In this document: positions 36,688 through 45,441 of the stretch, piece after piece | How positions within the stretch are numbered: position 1 is the stretch's first letter | Layout: every line of letters begins with the position of its first letter | Assembly (NCBI RefSeq): GCF_023195515.1 | Contig: NZ_JALPKR020000002.1 | Span: forward strand, 620,001-684,000 | DNA: 64,000 bases | DNA from: Variovorax sp. S12S4 | Lineage (GTDB): Bacteria > Pseudomonadota > Gammaproteobacteria > Burkholderiales > Burkholderiaceae_C | Reading direction: 5' to 3' | The notes under the pieces: generated by a model | The model's database searches: none | What the model saw: only the letters and a program-made list of their open reading frames with translations | Told to the model about the DNA's origin: nothing | Position numbers and translations under genes: made by a program

Positions 36688-38002
36688 ATGCGATTCAAGA
36701 CGCTCGCGCTGGCATCGGCGCTGGCAGCCACCACGCTGTTCAATGTGGCCCACGCCCAAACCGAAATCCAGTGGTGGCATTCCATGAGCGGCCCGCTCGG
36801 CGAATGGGTCAACGACCTCGCCAAGCAGTACAACGCCAGCCAGAAGGAATTCAAGGTCGTGCCGACCTACAAGGGCCAGTACGACGAATCCATGACGGCC
36901 GCAATCGCGGCCTATCGCGCCGGCAATGCGCCGGATATCCTGCAGGTGTTCGAGGTTGGCACCGCCACCATGATGGCCTCCAAGGGCGCCATCAAGCCCG
37001 TGGGCGAGGTCATGAACTCCGGCGGCGCCAAGTTCGACCCCAGCGTTTACGTGCCGGCAGTGTCGGGCTACTACACCGCCCCCAACGGCCAGATGCTGAG
37101 CTTTCCGTTCAACAGCTCGACGACCATCTTCTATTACAACAAGGACGCCTTCAAGGCAGCCGGCCTCGACCCCGAGAAGGCGCCCACCACCTGGCCCGAA
37201 GTGATTGCCGCGGCCGACAAGCTCAAGGCCAGCGGCCACAAGTGCCCGTTCACCACCAGTTGGATGAGCTGGACCCAGCTCGAGAGCTTCTCGGCCTGGC
37301 ACAACACGCTCTATGCAACGCAGAACAACGGCTTTGGCGGCACCTCGGCGCGCCTGGCCTTCAACTCGCCGCTGCAGGTGAAGCATTTCGAGAACCTGGC
37401 CAAGATGTCGAAGGACGGCACCTTCGTCTACAAAGGCCGCAACAACACGGCCGACGCCGCCTTCCCCTCGGGCGAATGCGCAATGATGACCGGCTCCTCG
37501 GGCCTGTACGCACGCGTGGCCAAGGACGCCAAGTTCAAGTACGGCATCTCTACCCTGCCCTACTACCCCGACGTGAAGGGCGCGCCGCAGAACACCGTCA
37601 TCGGCGGCGCCAGCCTCTGGGTCATGTCCGGCAAGCCGGCCGACCACTACAAGGGCGTGGCCAGCTTCTTCAGCTTCCTGTCCGACACCAAGGTGCAATC
37701 CGAAAGCCACAAGCGCACGGGCTACCTGCCCATTACCACCGCGGCCTACAAGCTGACCGATGCCTCGGGCTTCTACAAGGACAACCCAGGCACCGACGTG
37801 GCCGTGACGCAGATGATCCGCAAGACCACCGACAAGTCGCGCGGCGTGCGCCTGGGCAGCTTCGTGCAGATCCGGACCATCATCGACGAGGAAACCGAGC
37901 AGATCTGGAACGGCAAGCGCACCGCCAAGGAAGCACTCGATGCCGCCGTCAAGCGCGGTAACGAGCAGCTCGAACGCTTCGAAAAAAGCCAACAAAGGCT
38001 GA
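36688..38002 (+). CDS. ugpB: sn-glycerol-3-phosphate ABC transporter, substrate-binding protein (3' frameshift)
   Basis: The periplasmic protein has a signal peptide cut near AHA-Q (TLALASALAATTLFNVAHA) and the UgpB pattern IQWWHSMSGPLGEWVNDLAKQYNASQ. The last codons read FEK and then run out of frame. Removing one A from the A6 run at 37982-37987 gives FEKANKG and TGA at 38000-38002, a 437-residue protein of normal length. As written, the frame continues to 38145 through a terminator hairpin and into ugpA. It heads the ugpBAECQ operon. AGGAG lies before the ATG. Confidence 0.9.
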
Positions 38003-38033
38003 CGCCCCGTTCGGCTCGGCGCCGAAGTAGACT

Positions 38034-38079
38034 CGCCCGCCCGCCACTGCAAAAGCCGTGGGCGGGCGTTTCGTTTTTT
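38034..38079 (+). terminator. Terminator-like hairpin between ugpB and ugpA
   Basis: CGCCCGCCC at 38034-38042 pairs with GGGCGGGCG at 38060-38068, followed by TTTCGTTTTTT. It stands 32 bases after the repaired ugpB stop and 18 bases before ugpA. A leaky terminator here would give more binding protein than permease, a common feature of ABC uptake operons. Confidence 0.8.
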
Positions 38080-38096
38080 GAGGGATTCGAGGGGCT

Positions 38097-38978
38097 ATGG
38101 AAAAACGCGTTCTATTCCGATCGGCATGGCTGCCATGGCTGCTGATCGCGCCGCAAATGGCGGTGATCCTGGTGTTCTTTTTCTGGCCCGCCAGCCAGGC
38201 GATCTGGCAGTCGATGCAGACCGAGGACGCCTTCGGCACCTCCACCGTCTTCGTGGGCCTGGAGAACTTCAAGCACCTGTTCGACGACCCGGCCTACATC
38301 GAGTCGTTCAAGGTCACCGCGCTGTTCTCGGTGCTGGTGGCCGGCATCGGTATCGCGATCTCGCTGCTGCTGGCGATCTTTGCCGACCGCATCCTGCGCG
38401 GTTCGCTGTTCTACAAGACCTTCCTGATCATTCCGTACGCGGTGGCGCCGGCGATCGCGGGCGTGCTCTGGGTGTTCATGTTCTCGCCCAGCATCGGCGT
38501 GGTGAGCTACGGCCTGCGCAAGATGGGCATGGACTGGAACCACCTGCTCAATTCCAACCAGGCGCTGTCGCTGATCGTCGTGGCCGCCATCTGGAAGCAG
38601 ATTTCCTACAACTTCCTGTTCTTCCTGGCCGGGCTGCAGTCCATTCCCAAGGCGCTGATCGAGGCCGCGGCCATCGACGGCGCCGGTCCGCTGCGCCGTT
38701 TCCTGACCATCCAGTTTCCGCTGCTGTCGCCCACCACCTTCTTCCTGCTGGTGATCAACGTGGTGTACGCCTTTTTCGACACCTTCGCGATCGTGCATGC
38801 CACCACCGAAGGCGGGCCGGGGCGCGACACCGCCATCCTGGTCTACAAGGTGTGGCACGACGGATTCCGGGCGCTCGACCTGGGCGGCTCGGCCGCTCAA
38901 TCCGTGGTGCTGATGGTGATCGTCGTCGTACTCACGGTGGTCCAGTTCCGCTACGTCGAAAAGAAGGTCCAGTACTGA
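38097..38978 (+). CDS. ugpA: sn-glycerol-3-phosphate ABC transporter, permease UgpA
   Basis: The 293-residue inner-membrane protein has six predicted helices and the MalF/UgpA-type EAA loop ([31 protein letters not shown]), which contacts the ATPase. The N-terminal [19 protein letters not shown] is typical. The operon context (ugpB upstream, ugpE and ugpC downstream) supports the substrate as glycerol-3-phosphate or glycerophosphodiesters. It lies just after a terminator-like hairpin, so expression may be lower than that of ugpB. Confidence 0.95.
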   Translation: MEKRVLFRSAWLPWLLIAPQMAVILVFFFWPASQAIWQSMQTEDAFGTSTVFVGLENFKHLFDDPAYIESFKVTALFSVLVAGIGIAISLLLAIFADRILRGSLFYKTFLIIPYAVAPAIAGVLWVFMFSPSIGVVSYGLRKMGMDWNHLLNSNQALSLIVVAAIWKQISYNFLFFLAGLQSIPKALIEAAAIDGAGPLRRFLTIQFPLLSPTTFFLLVINVVYAFFDTFAIVHATTEGGPGRDTAILVYKVWHDGFRALDLGGSAAQSVVLMVIVVVLTVVQFRYVEKKVQY

Positions 38979-39023
38979 TGGCGCACCCTTTCCCTTTTGC
39001 TTTTTTCCTCCGGAGCATCCGCC

Positions 39024-39872
39024 ATGATTGAACGCCGGCCCGGCCTCACCGTCCTTTCGCACGTGGTGCTGATCCTGGGCATTGCCATCGTGGCCTTTCC
39101 CATCTACCTGGCCTTCGTCGCCTCGACCCACACACGCGACGAGATCCTGCGCGTGCCGATGCCGCTTGTGCCCGGTGCGCACATGGTCGAGAACTACACC
39201 GCGGCGCTCCTTGGCACCGAGACGCAGGGTGCGCGCGTGGTGGTGGGCCGCATGATGTGGATCAGCCTGGTCACGGCGCTGGTCATCAGCATCGGCAAGA
39301 TCGCGATCTCGCTGCTCTCGGCCTTTGCCATCGTGTATTTCCGCTTTCCGTTCAAGAAGATCGTCTTCTGGATGATCTTCGTGACGCTCATGCTGCCGGT
39401 GGAGGTGCGCATCCTGCCCACCTACAAGGTGCTGGCGGACCTGAACATGCTCAACACCTACGCGGGCCTGACCGTCCCGCTGATCGCGTCGGCCACGGCA
39501 ACCTTCCTGTTCCGGCAGTTCTTTCTCTCGGTGCCCGACGAACTGGTCGAGGCCGCTCGAATAGACGGCGCGGGGCCGATGCGCTTCTTCAAGGACATCC
39601 TGGTGCCGCTGTCGCAGACGTCGATCGCCGCGCTCTTCGTGATCCAGTTCATCTACGGCTGGAACCAGTACCTGTGGCCGCTTCTGGCCACCACCAGCGA
39701 AGACATGTACCCGGTGGTCATCGGCATCAAGCGCATGATCGCCTCGGGCGACGCCGCGGTCGACTGGAACCTCGTGATGGCCACCGCCATGCTGGCGATG
39801 ATTCCGCCGGCCATCGTTGTGGTGCTGATGCAGCGCTGGTTCGTCAAGGGCCTGGTCGACACAGAAAAATGA
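39024..39872 (+). CDS. ugpE: sn-glycerol-3-phosphate ABC transporter, permease UgpE
   Basis: The 282-residue permease has six helices and the EAA loop [59 protein letters not shown] and [16 protein letters not shown] match UgpE. ATG 39024 (MIERRPGL) is preferred because CGGAG lies about a dozen bases upstream and the in-frame start at 38997 adds an unusual peptide. It pairs with UgpA to form the channel. Confidence 0.95.
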   Translation: MIERRPGLTVLSHVVLILGIAIVAFPIYLAFVASTHTRDEILRVPMPLVPGAHMVENYTAALLGTETQGARVVVGRMMWISLVTALVISIGKIAISLLSAFAIVYFRFPFKKIVFWMIFVTLMLPVEVRILPTYKVLADLNMLNTYAGLTVPLIASATATFLFRQFFLSVPDELVEAARIDGAGPMRFFKDILVPLSQTSIAALFVIQFIYGWNQYLWPLLATTSEDMYPVVIGIKRMIASGDAAVDWNLVMATAMLAMIPPAIVVVLMQRWFVKGLVDTEK

Positions 39873-39915
39873 GCCTCGGCGCGCCAGCCATAACCTGATA
39901 TTTAAAACAGACAAC

Positions 39916-40923
39916 ATGTCAGCCATTTCCTTTCGCAACGTCATCAAGCGCTACGGCAAGGGTGCCAAGGCCAACCAGGTCATCCACGGCGTCTCGGCCG
40001 AGGTGAACAAGGGCGAATTCGTCGTCATCGTCGGGCCTTCGGGCTGCGGCAAGTCCACGCTGCTGCGCATGGTGGCCGGCCTGGAAGACATCTCGGCCGG
40101 CGACATCGCCATTGGCGGCCGCGTGGTGAACCAGCTCGAACCTTCCGAGCGCGACATCGCCATGGTGTTCCAGAACTACGCGCTCTACCCGCACATGAGC
40201 GTGTTCAAGAACATGGCCTACGGCCTGAAGATCGCCAAGCTGCCCGAAGCCGAAATCAAGACCCGCGTCGACAAGGCCGCCAAGATCCTCGAACTGGGCC
40301 ACCTGCTCGAGCGCAAGCCGCGCGAGCTTTCGGGCGGCCAGCGCCAGCGCGTGGCCATGGGCCGCGCCATCGTGCGGCAGCCGCAGGTGTTCCTGTTCGA
40401 CGAACCGCTGTCCAACCTCGACGCCAAGCTGCGCGCACAGACCCGCCTCGAAATCCAGAAGCTGCACCGCGAGCTCGGCATTACCTCGCTCTTCGTCACA
40501 CACGACCAGGTCGAGGCCATGACGCTCGCGCAGCGCATCATCGTGATGAACGGCGGCGTGATGGACCAGTTCGCAACGCCCGAAGAGGTCTACAACCGGC
40601 CGGCCACCACCTTCGTGGCCAGCTTCATCGGTTCGCCGCCGATGAACCTGCTGCAGCATGCGCCCGGCGTGCGGGCGGGCCAGATTCTCGGCATTCGCCC
40701 CGAGCACATGAAGCTCGACGAAAGCGGCTGGTCCGTGCAGGTCGAGTCGGTCGAGCTGCTGGGCGCCGAACGGCTGGTGTATGGCCGCATCGGCGACGAG
40801 CAGATCATCATGCGCACCGACGAAGGCGATCATCCGCCGGTCGCGGGCGACACGGTAAAGATTGCGGCGCGCGAAGACAAGCTGCACTGGTTCGACGCCG
40901 GCTCCGGCAAGCGCGCGGACTGA
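39916..40923 (+). CDS. ugpC: sn-glycerol-3-phosphate ABC transporter, ATPase UgpC
   Basis: The 335-residue ATPase has Walker [10 protein letters not shown], a Q-loop ([12 protein letters not shown]), signature [20 protein letters not shown], Walker [15 protein letters not shown] and switch His in FVTHDQVEA. The C-terminal TOBE-type domain (GIRPEHM) is shorter than in MalK. It energises UgpAE. In E. coli UgpC is also inhibited by phosphate. It stands 43 bases after ugpE and six bases before ugpQ. Confidence 0.96.
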   Translation: MSAISFRNVIKRYGKGAKANQVIHGVSAEVNKGEFVVIVGPSGCGKSTLLRMVAGLEDISAGDIAIGGRVVNQLEPSERDIAMVFQNYALYPHMSVFKNMAYGLKIAKLPEAEIKTRVDKAAKILELGHLLERKPRELSGGQRQRVAMGRAIVRQPQVFLFDEPLSNLDAKLRAQTRLEIQKLHRELGITSLFVTHDQVEAMTLAQRIIVMNGGVMDQFATPEEVYNRPATTFVASFIGSPPMNLLQHAPGVRAGQILGIRPEHMKLDESGWSVQVESVELLGAERLVYGRIGDEQIIMRTDEGDHPPVAGDTVKIAAREDKLHWFDAGSGKRAD

Positions 40924-40929
40924 AGCAAG

Positions 40930-41676
40930 ATGCCGGAACTGAAACCCTGGCCCTACCCGCGCTGGGTAGCGCACCGCGGCGCCGGCAAGCTGGCGCCCGA
41001 GAACACGCTGGCCGCGTTCAGGCTCGGCGCCTCGCATGGCTACCGCATGTTCGAGTGCGACGCCAAGCTCAGCGCCGACGGTGTGGCCTTTCTCATGCAC
41101 GACGCCGAGCTCGACCGCACCACCAACGGCCACGGCATCGGCGGAGAGCAGCCGTGGAGCGCGCTCTCGCAGCTCGACGCGGGCGGCTGGCACTCGCGCG
41201 CCTTTGCGGGCGAGCCGCTCGCCACGCTCGAGAACCTGGCCCGCTTCTGCCTGGCCAGCAACCATCTGCTCAACATCGAGATCAAGCCCACGCCCGGTAC
41301 CGAGCGCAAGACCGGCGAGGCGGTGGCGCGGCAAGCGGCCAGGCTTTGGCACGGCGCGGCCATTCCGCCGCTGCTCACCTCCTTCCAGGTCGAGTCGCTC
41401 AAGGGCGCCCAGGCGGTCGAGCCCGGCTTGCCGCGCGGGCTGCTGCTCGACAAGCTCTGGAGCGGCTGGCTGGAGGCCGCCATCGGCCTGGAGTGCGCCG
41501 CCATCGTCTGCAACCACAAGCTCTGGGACGCCGACACGGTGGCCCAGGTGCACGGCGCCGGCATGCGCGCGCTGAGCTACACGGTGAATGACGAACAGGC
41601 CGCGCAGCGGCTGATCGCCCTGGGCACCGACGGCATCATCACCGACCGGGTCGACCTGTTCAGCCCCGCCGCCTGA
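40930..41676 (+). CDS. ugpQ: Glycerophosphodiester phosphodiesterase
   Basis: The 248-residue enzyme hydrolyses glycerophosphodiesters to glycerol-3-phosphate and an alcohol. Catalytic motifs are VAHRGAGKLAPENTLAAF, EFCD-like FECDAKLSADG, FLMHDAELDRTTNGHG and LNIEIKPTPG. There is no signal peptide, so it acts in the cytosol on diesters brought in by UgpBAEC, as in E. coli. It is the last gene of the operon. Confidence 0.96.
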   Translation: MPELKPWPYPRWVAHRGAGKLAPENTLAAFRLGASHGYRMFECDAKLSADGVAFLMHDAELDRTTNGHGIGGEQPWSALSQLDAGGWHSRAFAGEPLATLENLARFCLASNHLLNIEIKPTPGTERKTGEAVARQAARLWHGAAIPPLLTSFQVESLKGAQAVEPGLPRGLLLDKLWSGWLEAAIGLECAAIVCNHKLWDADTVAQVHGAGMRALSYTVNDEQAAQRLIALGTDGIITDRVDLFSPAA

Positions 41677-41764
41677 CCGCCCCGGCCACCGGCTGCGGCG
41701 GCTCGACACACGCTGTCACGAGCCGTTCCGCGGGCCGCAAATGGCGCCTTCTATGATGGCAGCC

Positions 41765-44164
41765 ATGAGTTTCATCCCACGCCTGATGGCCTTTTGGCTG
41801 GCGGCCCTGCTGTGTTGCGCCGCCGCGGTGGCGCAGCCGGACGCCGGCACCGGCGCCAACAGCGCCGCAGCCGCGGCGCTCGCGCCCGAACCCACCGTGG
41901 CCGAACTGCGCGAGCAGCTCTCCAAGATCACCGCTTCGTCCGAACCCGACGCCGACGTTCGCAAGCTCGTCGCGCAGATCAACGAGATCGGCACCCAGGC
42001 CGACAAGTTCGTTGCCGCGCGCACCGGCGAACTGGCCGACCTGAACGCCCGGCTCGGCGAGCTCGGCAACCCGCCGGCCGCGGGCACGACGGAAGACCCC
42101 GACATCACGCGCCAGCGCGCCCGCCTCACCAAGGAGCGCAATGCGCTGGATGCGGACATCAGGCTCGCGCGCCTCCTGGCCATCGACGTGCGGCAGCGCA
42201 GCGCCGAGCTTCTCACCCAGCGCCGGGCGCTTTTCGAGGCGCAGATCACCGAGCGTGCCCCTTCTCCGCTCGGCGGCGAGTTCTGGCGCGACCTGCGCGA
42301 GGCATGGCCCAGCGATCTCGAACGCCTGAGCGCGCTGGCGTCCGGCCTGCAAGACGGACTTGCGCTGGCCATGCAGCAGGATGGAGCCCGAACCGCGGTT
42401 CTCGGGGCGCTGTTGCTGGCGGTGCTGCTCGCAATACTGGGCAACTGGGTGGCCGAGCACCTGCTGACGCGCATTGCCGCACGGCTGCTGCCGGCGGGCC
42501 GGCTTCGGCGTTCGCTGCTGGTCATCGCCATCGTGGCAAGCCATGTGCTGCTGGTTGCCATTGCGGCGCACGGCTTCGTGTGGGTGCTCGAGGAATACGC
42601 CACCTGGGAGCCGCAGGCACGCAAGGCCATGCGTTCGATGGCGCAGGCGCTGGTGTTCATGGCTTTCGTCATCGGGCTGGGCCGCGCGCTGCTGGCCACC
42701 AGGCGCCCGACCTGGCGCCTGCCGCCCATTCCCGATGCGATGGCAACACGCCTGGCCGCACTGCCGTGGCTGGTCGCGCTGGTGGCCGCGCTGGCCTGGA
42801 CGCCGGCTGAAATCAACCAGCTGGTGAACGCCAGCTTCGCCGCCGTGGTGGCCACCCATGTGCTCACGGCGCTGGTGCTCACGGCGCTGGTCGGCGCGGT
42901 GATGTATCGCCTGAAGGCGCTGCGCGCCGATGCGCCCGAGGCCGGCCTGCCCGAGCGGCCGATGTGGGTGGGCCTGCTGGTGGCATGCATCGGCGTGCTC
43001 ATCGTCACGATCTGGGTGCTGGTCGCGGTGGGGTATGTGGCGCTTGCGAGCTTCCTGGCTTCGCAGCTCACCTGGAGCGGCATCGTCGCGGCCGCTTTCT
43101 ATGTGCTGTTCAAGTTTGCCGACGACGTTTTCATGGCCGGTGTGTCGTCGCGCAGCACCTTCGGGCAGCGCCTGCAAAAGAGCTTTGGCCTTGCGCCGCA
43201 AACGCTCGACCAGGCGGCCACGGTGCTCTCCGGCCTGAGCCGCGTGGCGCTGTTCTTCTACATGCTGATCGCGCTGGCGGCGCCCCTGGGCACCGGGCCC
43301 GGCGAAGTGTTCCAGCGCAGCGGCAAGTTCGGCACCGGCGTGAAGGTGGGCGAGTTCCAGCTGGTGCCCGGCGCCATCTTCAGCGCCATTGCCGTGGCGC
43401 TGGTGGGCTTCATCGTGCTGCGGGTGTTCAAGCGCTGGCTGGCGCGCAGCTACCTGCCGAGCACGCAGTTCGAGCCGGGCATGCAGAGTTCGATCACCAC
43501 GCTGCTGGGCTACGTGGGCGGCATCCTGGTGGTGGCGTTCTCGCTCTCGGCGCTGGGCATCGGCATCGAGCGCATCGCGTGGGTGGCCAGCGCGCTGTCG
43601 GTGGGCATCGGCTTCGGCCTGCAGGCCATCGTGCAGAACTTCATCTCGGGCCTCATTCTCCTGGCCGAGCAGCCGGTGAAGGTGGGCGACTGGGTGGTGC
43701 TGGGCACCACCGAGGGCGATGTGCGGCGCATCAACGTGCGCGCCACGGAAATCCAGCTCGGAGACCGCTCGACGGTCATCGTGCCCAACTCCGAGTTCAT
43801 CACCAAGACCGTCCGCAACATGACGCTGGCCAATGCGGAAGGCCGGGTGCTCATTCGCCTGCCGCTGCCGCTGACCACCGACGCCCAGCGCGTGCGCGAC
43901 CTCATCCTGGAGGCCTGCCGCGCGCACGAGGGCGTGCTGGAAACGCCCGCGCCTTCGCTCACGCTCGAAGGCATCGAGGGCGGCCTGCTCATCTTCCAGG
44001 CCATTGCCTATGTGCCCAGCCCGCGCCTGGCGGGCAGCGTGCGCAGCGACCTGCTGTTCACCATCCTGGAGCGCCTGCGCGCGGAACGGATCGAGCTGGT
44101 GCCCTATGCGGCCGTGGCGCCGCCGGTTGCCGCTTCGGACGGCGCCGCGCCGGCCGCGGCCTAG
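41765..44164 (+). CDS. DUF3772 mechanosensitive ion channel (MscS family)
   Basis: The 799-residue protein has a signal peptide (MAFWLAALLCCAAAVAQ), a periplasmic DUF3772 helical domain (about 50-200), roughly ten membrane helices, and a C-terminal MscS domain (SALSVGIGFGLQAIVQNFISGLILLAEQPVKVGDWV and VPNSEFITKTVRN). It should open under osmotic downshock. Several ATGs occur in frame (41741, 41753, 41756); I chose 41765 because it gives the shortest normal signal peptide. It stands alone between ugpQ and flhB. Confidence 0.92.
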   Translation: MSFIPRLMAFWLAALLCCAAAVAQPDAGTGANSAAAAALAPEPTVAELREQLSKITASSEPDADVRKLVAQINEIGTQADKFVAARTGELADLNARLGELGNPPAAGTTEDPDITRQRARLTKERNALDADIRLARLLAIDVRQRSAELLTQRRALFEAQITERAPSPLGGEFWRDLREAWPSDLERLSALASGLQDGLALAMQQDGARTAVLGALLLAVLLAILGNWVAEHLLTRIAARLLPAGRLRRSLLVIAIVASHVLLVAIAAHGFVWVLEEYATWEPQARKAMRSMAQALVFMAFVIGLGRALLATRRPTWRLPPIPDAMATRLAALPWLVALVAALAWTPAEINQLVNASFAAVVATHVLTALVLTALVGAVMYRLKALRADAPEAGLPERPMWVGLLVACIGVLIVTIWVLVAVGYVALASFLASQLTWSGIVAAAFYVLFKFADDVFMAGVSSRSTFGQRLQKSFGLAPQTLDQAATVLSGLSRVALFFYMLIALAAPLGTGPGEVFQRSGKFGTGVKVGEFQLVPGAIFSAIAVALVGFIVLRVFKRWLARSYLPSTQFEPGMQSSITTLLGYVGGILVVAFSLSALGIGIERIAWVASALSVGIGFGLQAIVQNFISGLILLAEQPVKVGDWVVLGTTEGDVRRINVRATEIQLGDRSTVIVPNSEFITKTVRNMTLANAEGRVLIRLPLPLTTDAQRVRDLILEACRAHEGVLETPAPSLTLEGIEGGLLIFQAIAYVPSPRLAGSVRSDLLFTILERLRAERIELVPYAAVAPPVAASDGAAPAAA

Positions 44165-44298
44165 CCGCCTGTTACATCCCGATCACCCAAGCAGGGGGCA
44201 AATGCCCGCCCTGATCGATCAATTGTCCGGAGCCCTGAAAACGAACAATCTACAGCCATGAGCAGGCGATCTCTCGCCAAGGCTCGCCCGGAGCATGA

Positions 44299-45441
44299 AT
44301 GGCTGAAGAAAGCGACCTCGAAAAAACGGAACCCGCCTCACCGCAGCGCCTTGAAAAGGCCCGCGAGGAAGGGGACGTTGCCCGGTCGCGGGAGCTGGTC
44401 ACCTTCGTAATGCTGGGTACGGCGGTTGCCGGCCTGTGGCTCACGGCGGGCTCGCTCGGCGGCACCTTGCGAGGCGCGCTGGCCCAGGGCATGCACTTCG
44501 ACCGCGCCTCGGCGTTCGACCCCACCTACATGATGGCCCGCGCCGGGCTCATGGCGTACGAGGCGCTGATCGCGCTGGCGCCGCTGTTCGGCATGATGGT
44601 GGTGGCCGCGGTGGTCGCCCCCATGATGCTCGGCGGCTGGCTGTTCTCGGCCAAGGCCATCGGCCCCAAGTTCAACAAGCTCGACCCGATTGCCGGCATC
44701 GGCCGCATGTTCTCGACGCAGGCGCTGTCGGAGCTGATCAAGGCGCTGGCCAAGTCGCTGCTGATCGGCTGGGTGGCCTGGCTGGTGATCATGGGCAACA
44801 TCGAAGAGGTCAATGCGCTCATGGCGCAGTCGGAGCGCGCCGCGCTGCCGCAGATGATCGCCCTGGTGGCGCGCAACTGCGCCCTGATTGCCTCCGCCCT
44901 GCTGCTGGTGGCCCTCATCGACGTGCCCTACCAGCTGTGGAGCTACCACCGCAAGCTGCGCATGTCGCGCGAAGACCTGCGCCAGGAGCACAAGGAAAGC
45001 GAAGGCGACCCGCACATCAAGGCGCAGATCCGCCGCCAGCAACAGCAGATGGCGCGCCGCCGGATGATGGCCGAGGTGCCCAAGGCCGACATCGTGGTGA
45101 CCAACCCCACGCACTTTGCGGTGGCACTCAAGTATGTGGACCACGACATGCGTGCACCGCGCGTGGTGGCCAAGGGAAGCGACCTCGTCGCGGCGCGCAT
45201 CCGCGAGCTTGCACGCGAGAACAACGTCGCCATTCTCGAAGCCCCGCCGCTCACGCGTGCGCTGTTCAAGCACACCCGCCTGGGCGACGAAATCCCGGCC
45301 GGCCTGTACACCGCGGTGGCCGAAGTGCTGGCCTGGGTCTACCAGCTCAAGCGCTGGAAGAGCGAAGGCGGCGAAGCGCCGCGCACGCCCGTCGACCTGC
45401 CCATTCCCGAATCGCTCGAATACTCGTTGGACGCCGCATGA
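44299..45441 (+). CDS. flhB: Flagellar export apparatus protein FlhB
   Basis: The 380-residue protein has an N-terminal charged region (EESDLEKTEPASPQRLEKAREEGDVARSREL), four membrane helices, and a cytoplasmic autocleavage domain with NPTH. The Asn is residue 269, the same number as in E. coli. It switches export from hook to filament subunits. Its TGA overlaps the flhA ATG (ATGA). A 134-base gap upstream probably carries the flagellar promoter for this operon; I could not define it. Confidence 0.97.
   Translation: MAEESDLEKTEPASPQRLEKAREEGDVARSRELVTFVMLGTAVAGLWLTAGSLGGTLRGALAQGMHFDRASAFDPTYMMARAGLMAYEALIALAPLFGMMVVAAVVAPMMLGGWLFSAKAIGPKFNKLDPIAGIGRMFSTQALSELIKALAKSLLIGWVAWLVIMGNIEEVNALMAQSERAALPQMIALVARNCALIASALLLVALIDVPYQLWSYHRKLRMSREDLRQEHKESEGDPHIKAQIRRQQQQMARRRMMAEVPKADIVVTNPTHFAVALKYVDHDMRAPRVVAKGSDLVAARIRELARENNVAILEAPPLTRALFKHTRLGDEIPAGLYTAVAEVLAWVYQLKRWKSEGGEAPRTPVDLPIPESLEYSLDAA

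Noticed and set aside
44202..44261. Twenty-codon ORF (MPALIDQLSGALKTNNLQP) just before flhB
   Set aside because: It has an AGGGGG stretch before its ATG, but it is short, has no known relative and could arise by chance in this gap. Conservation would be needed to call it.
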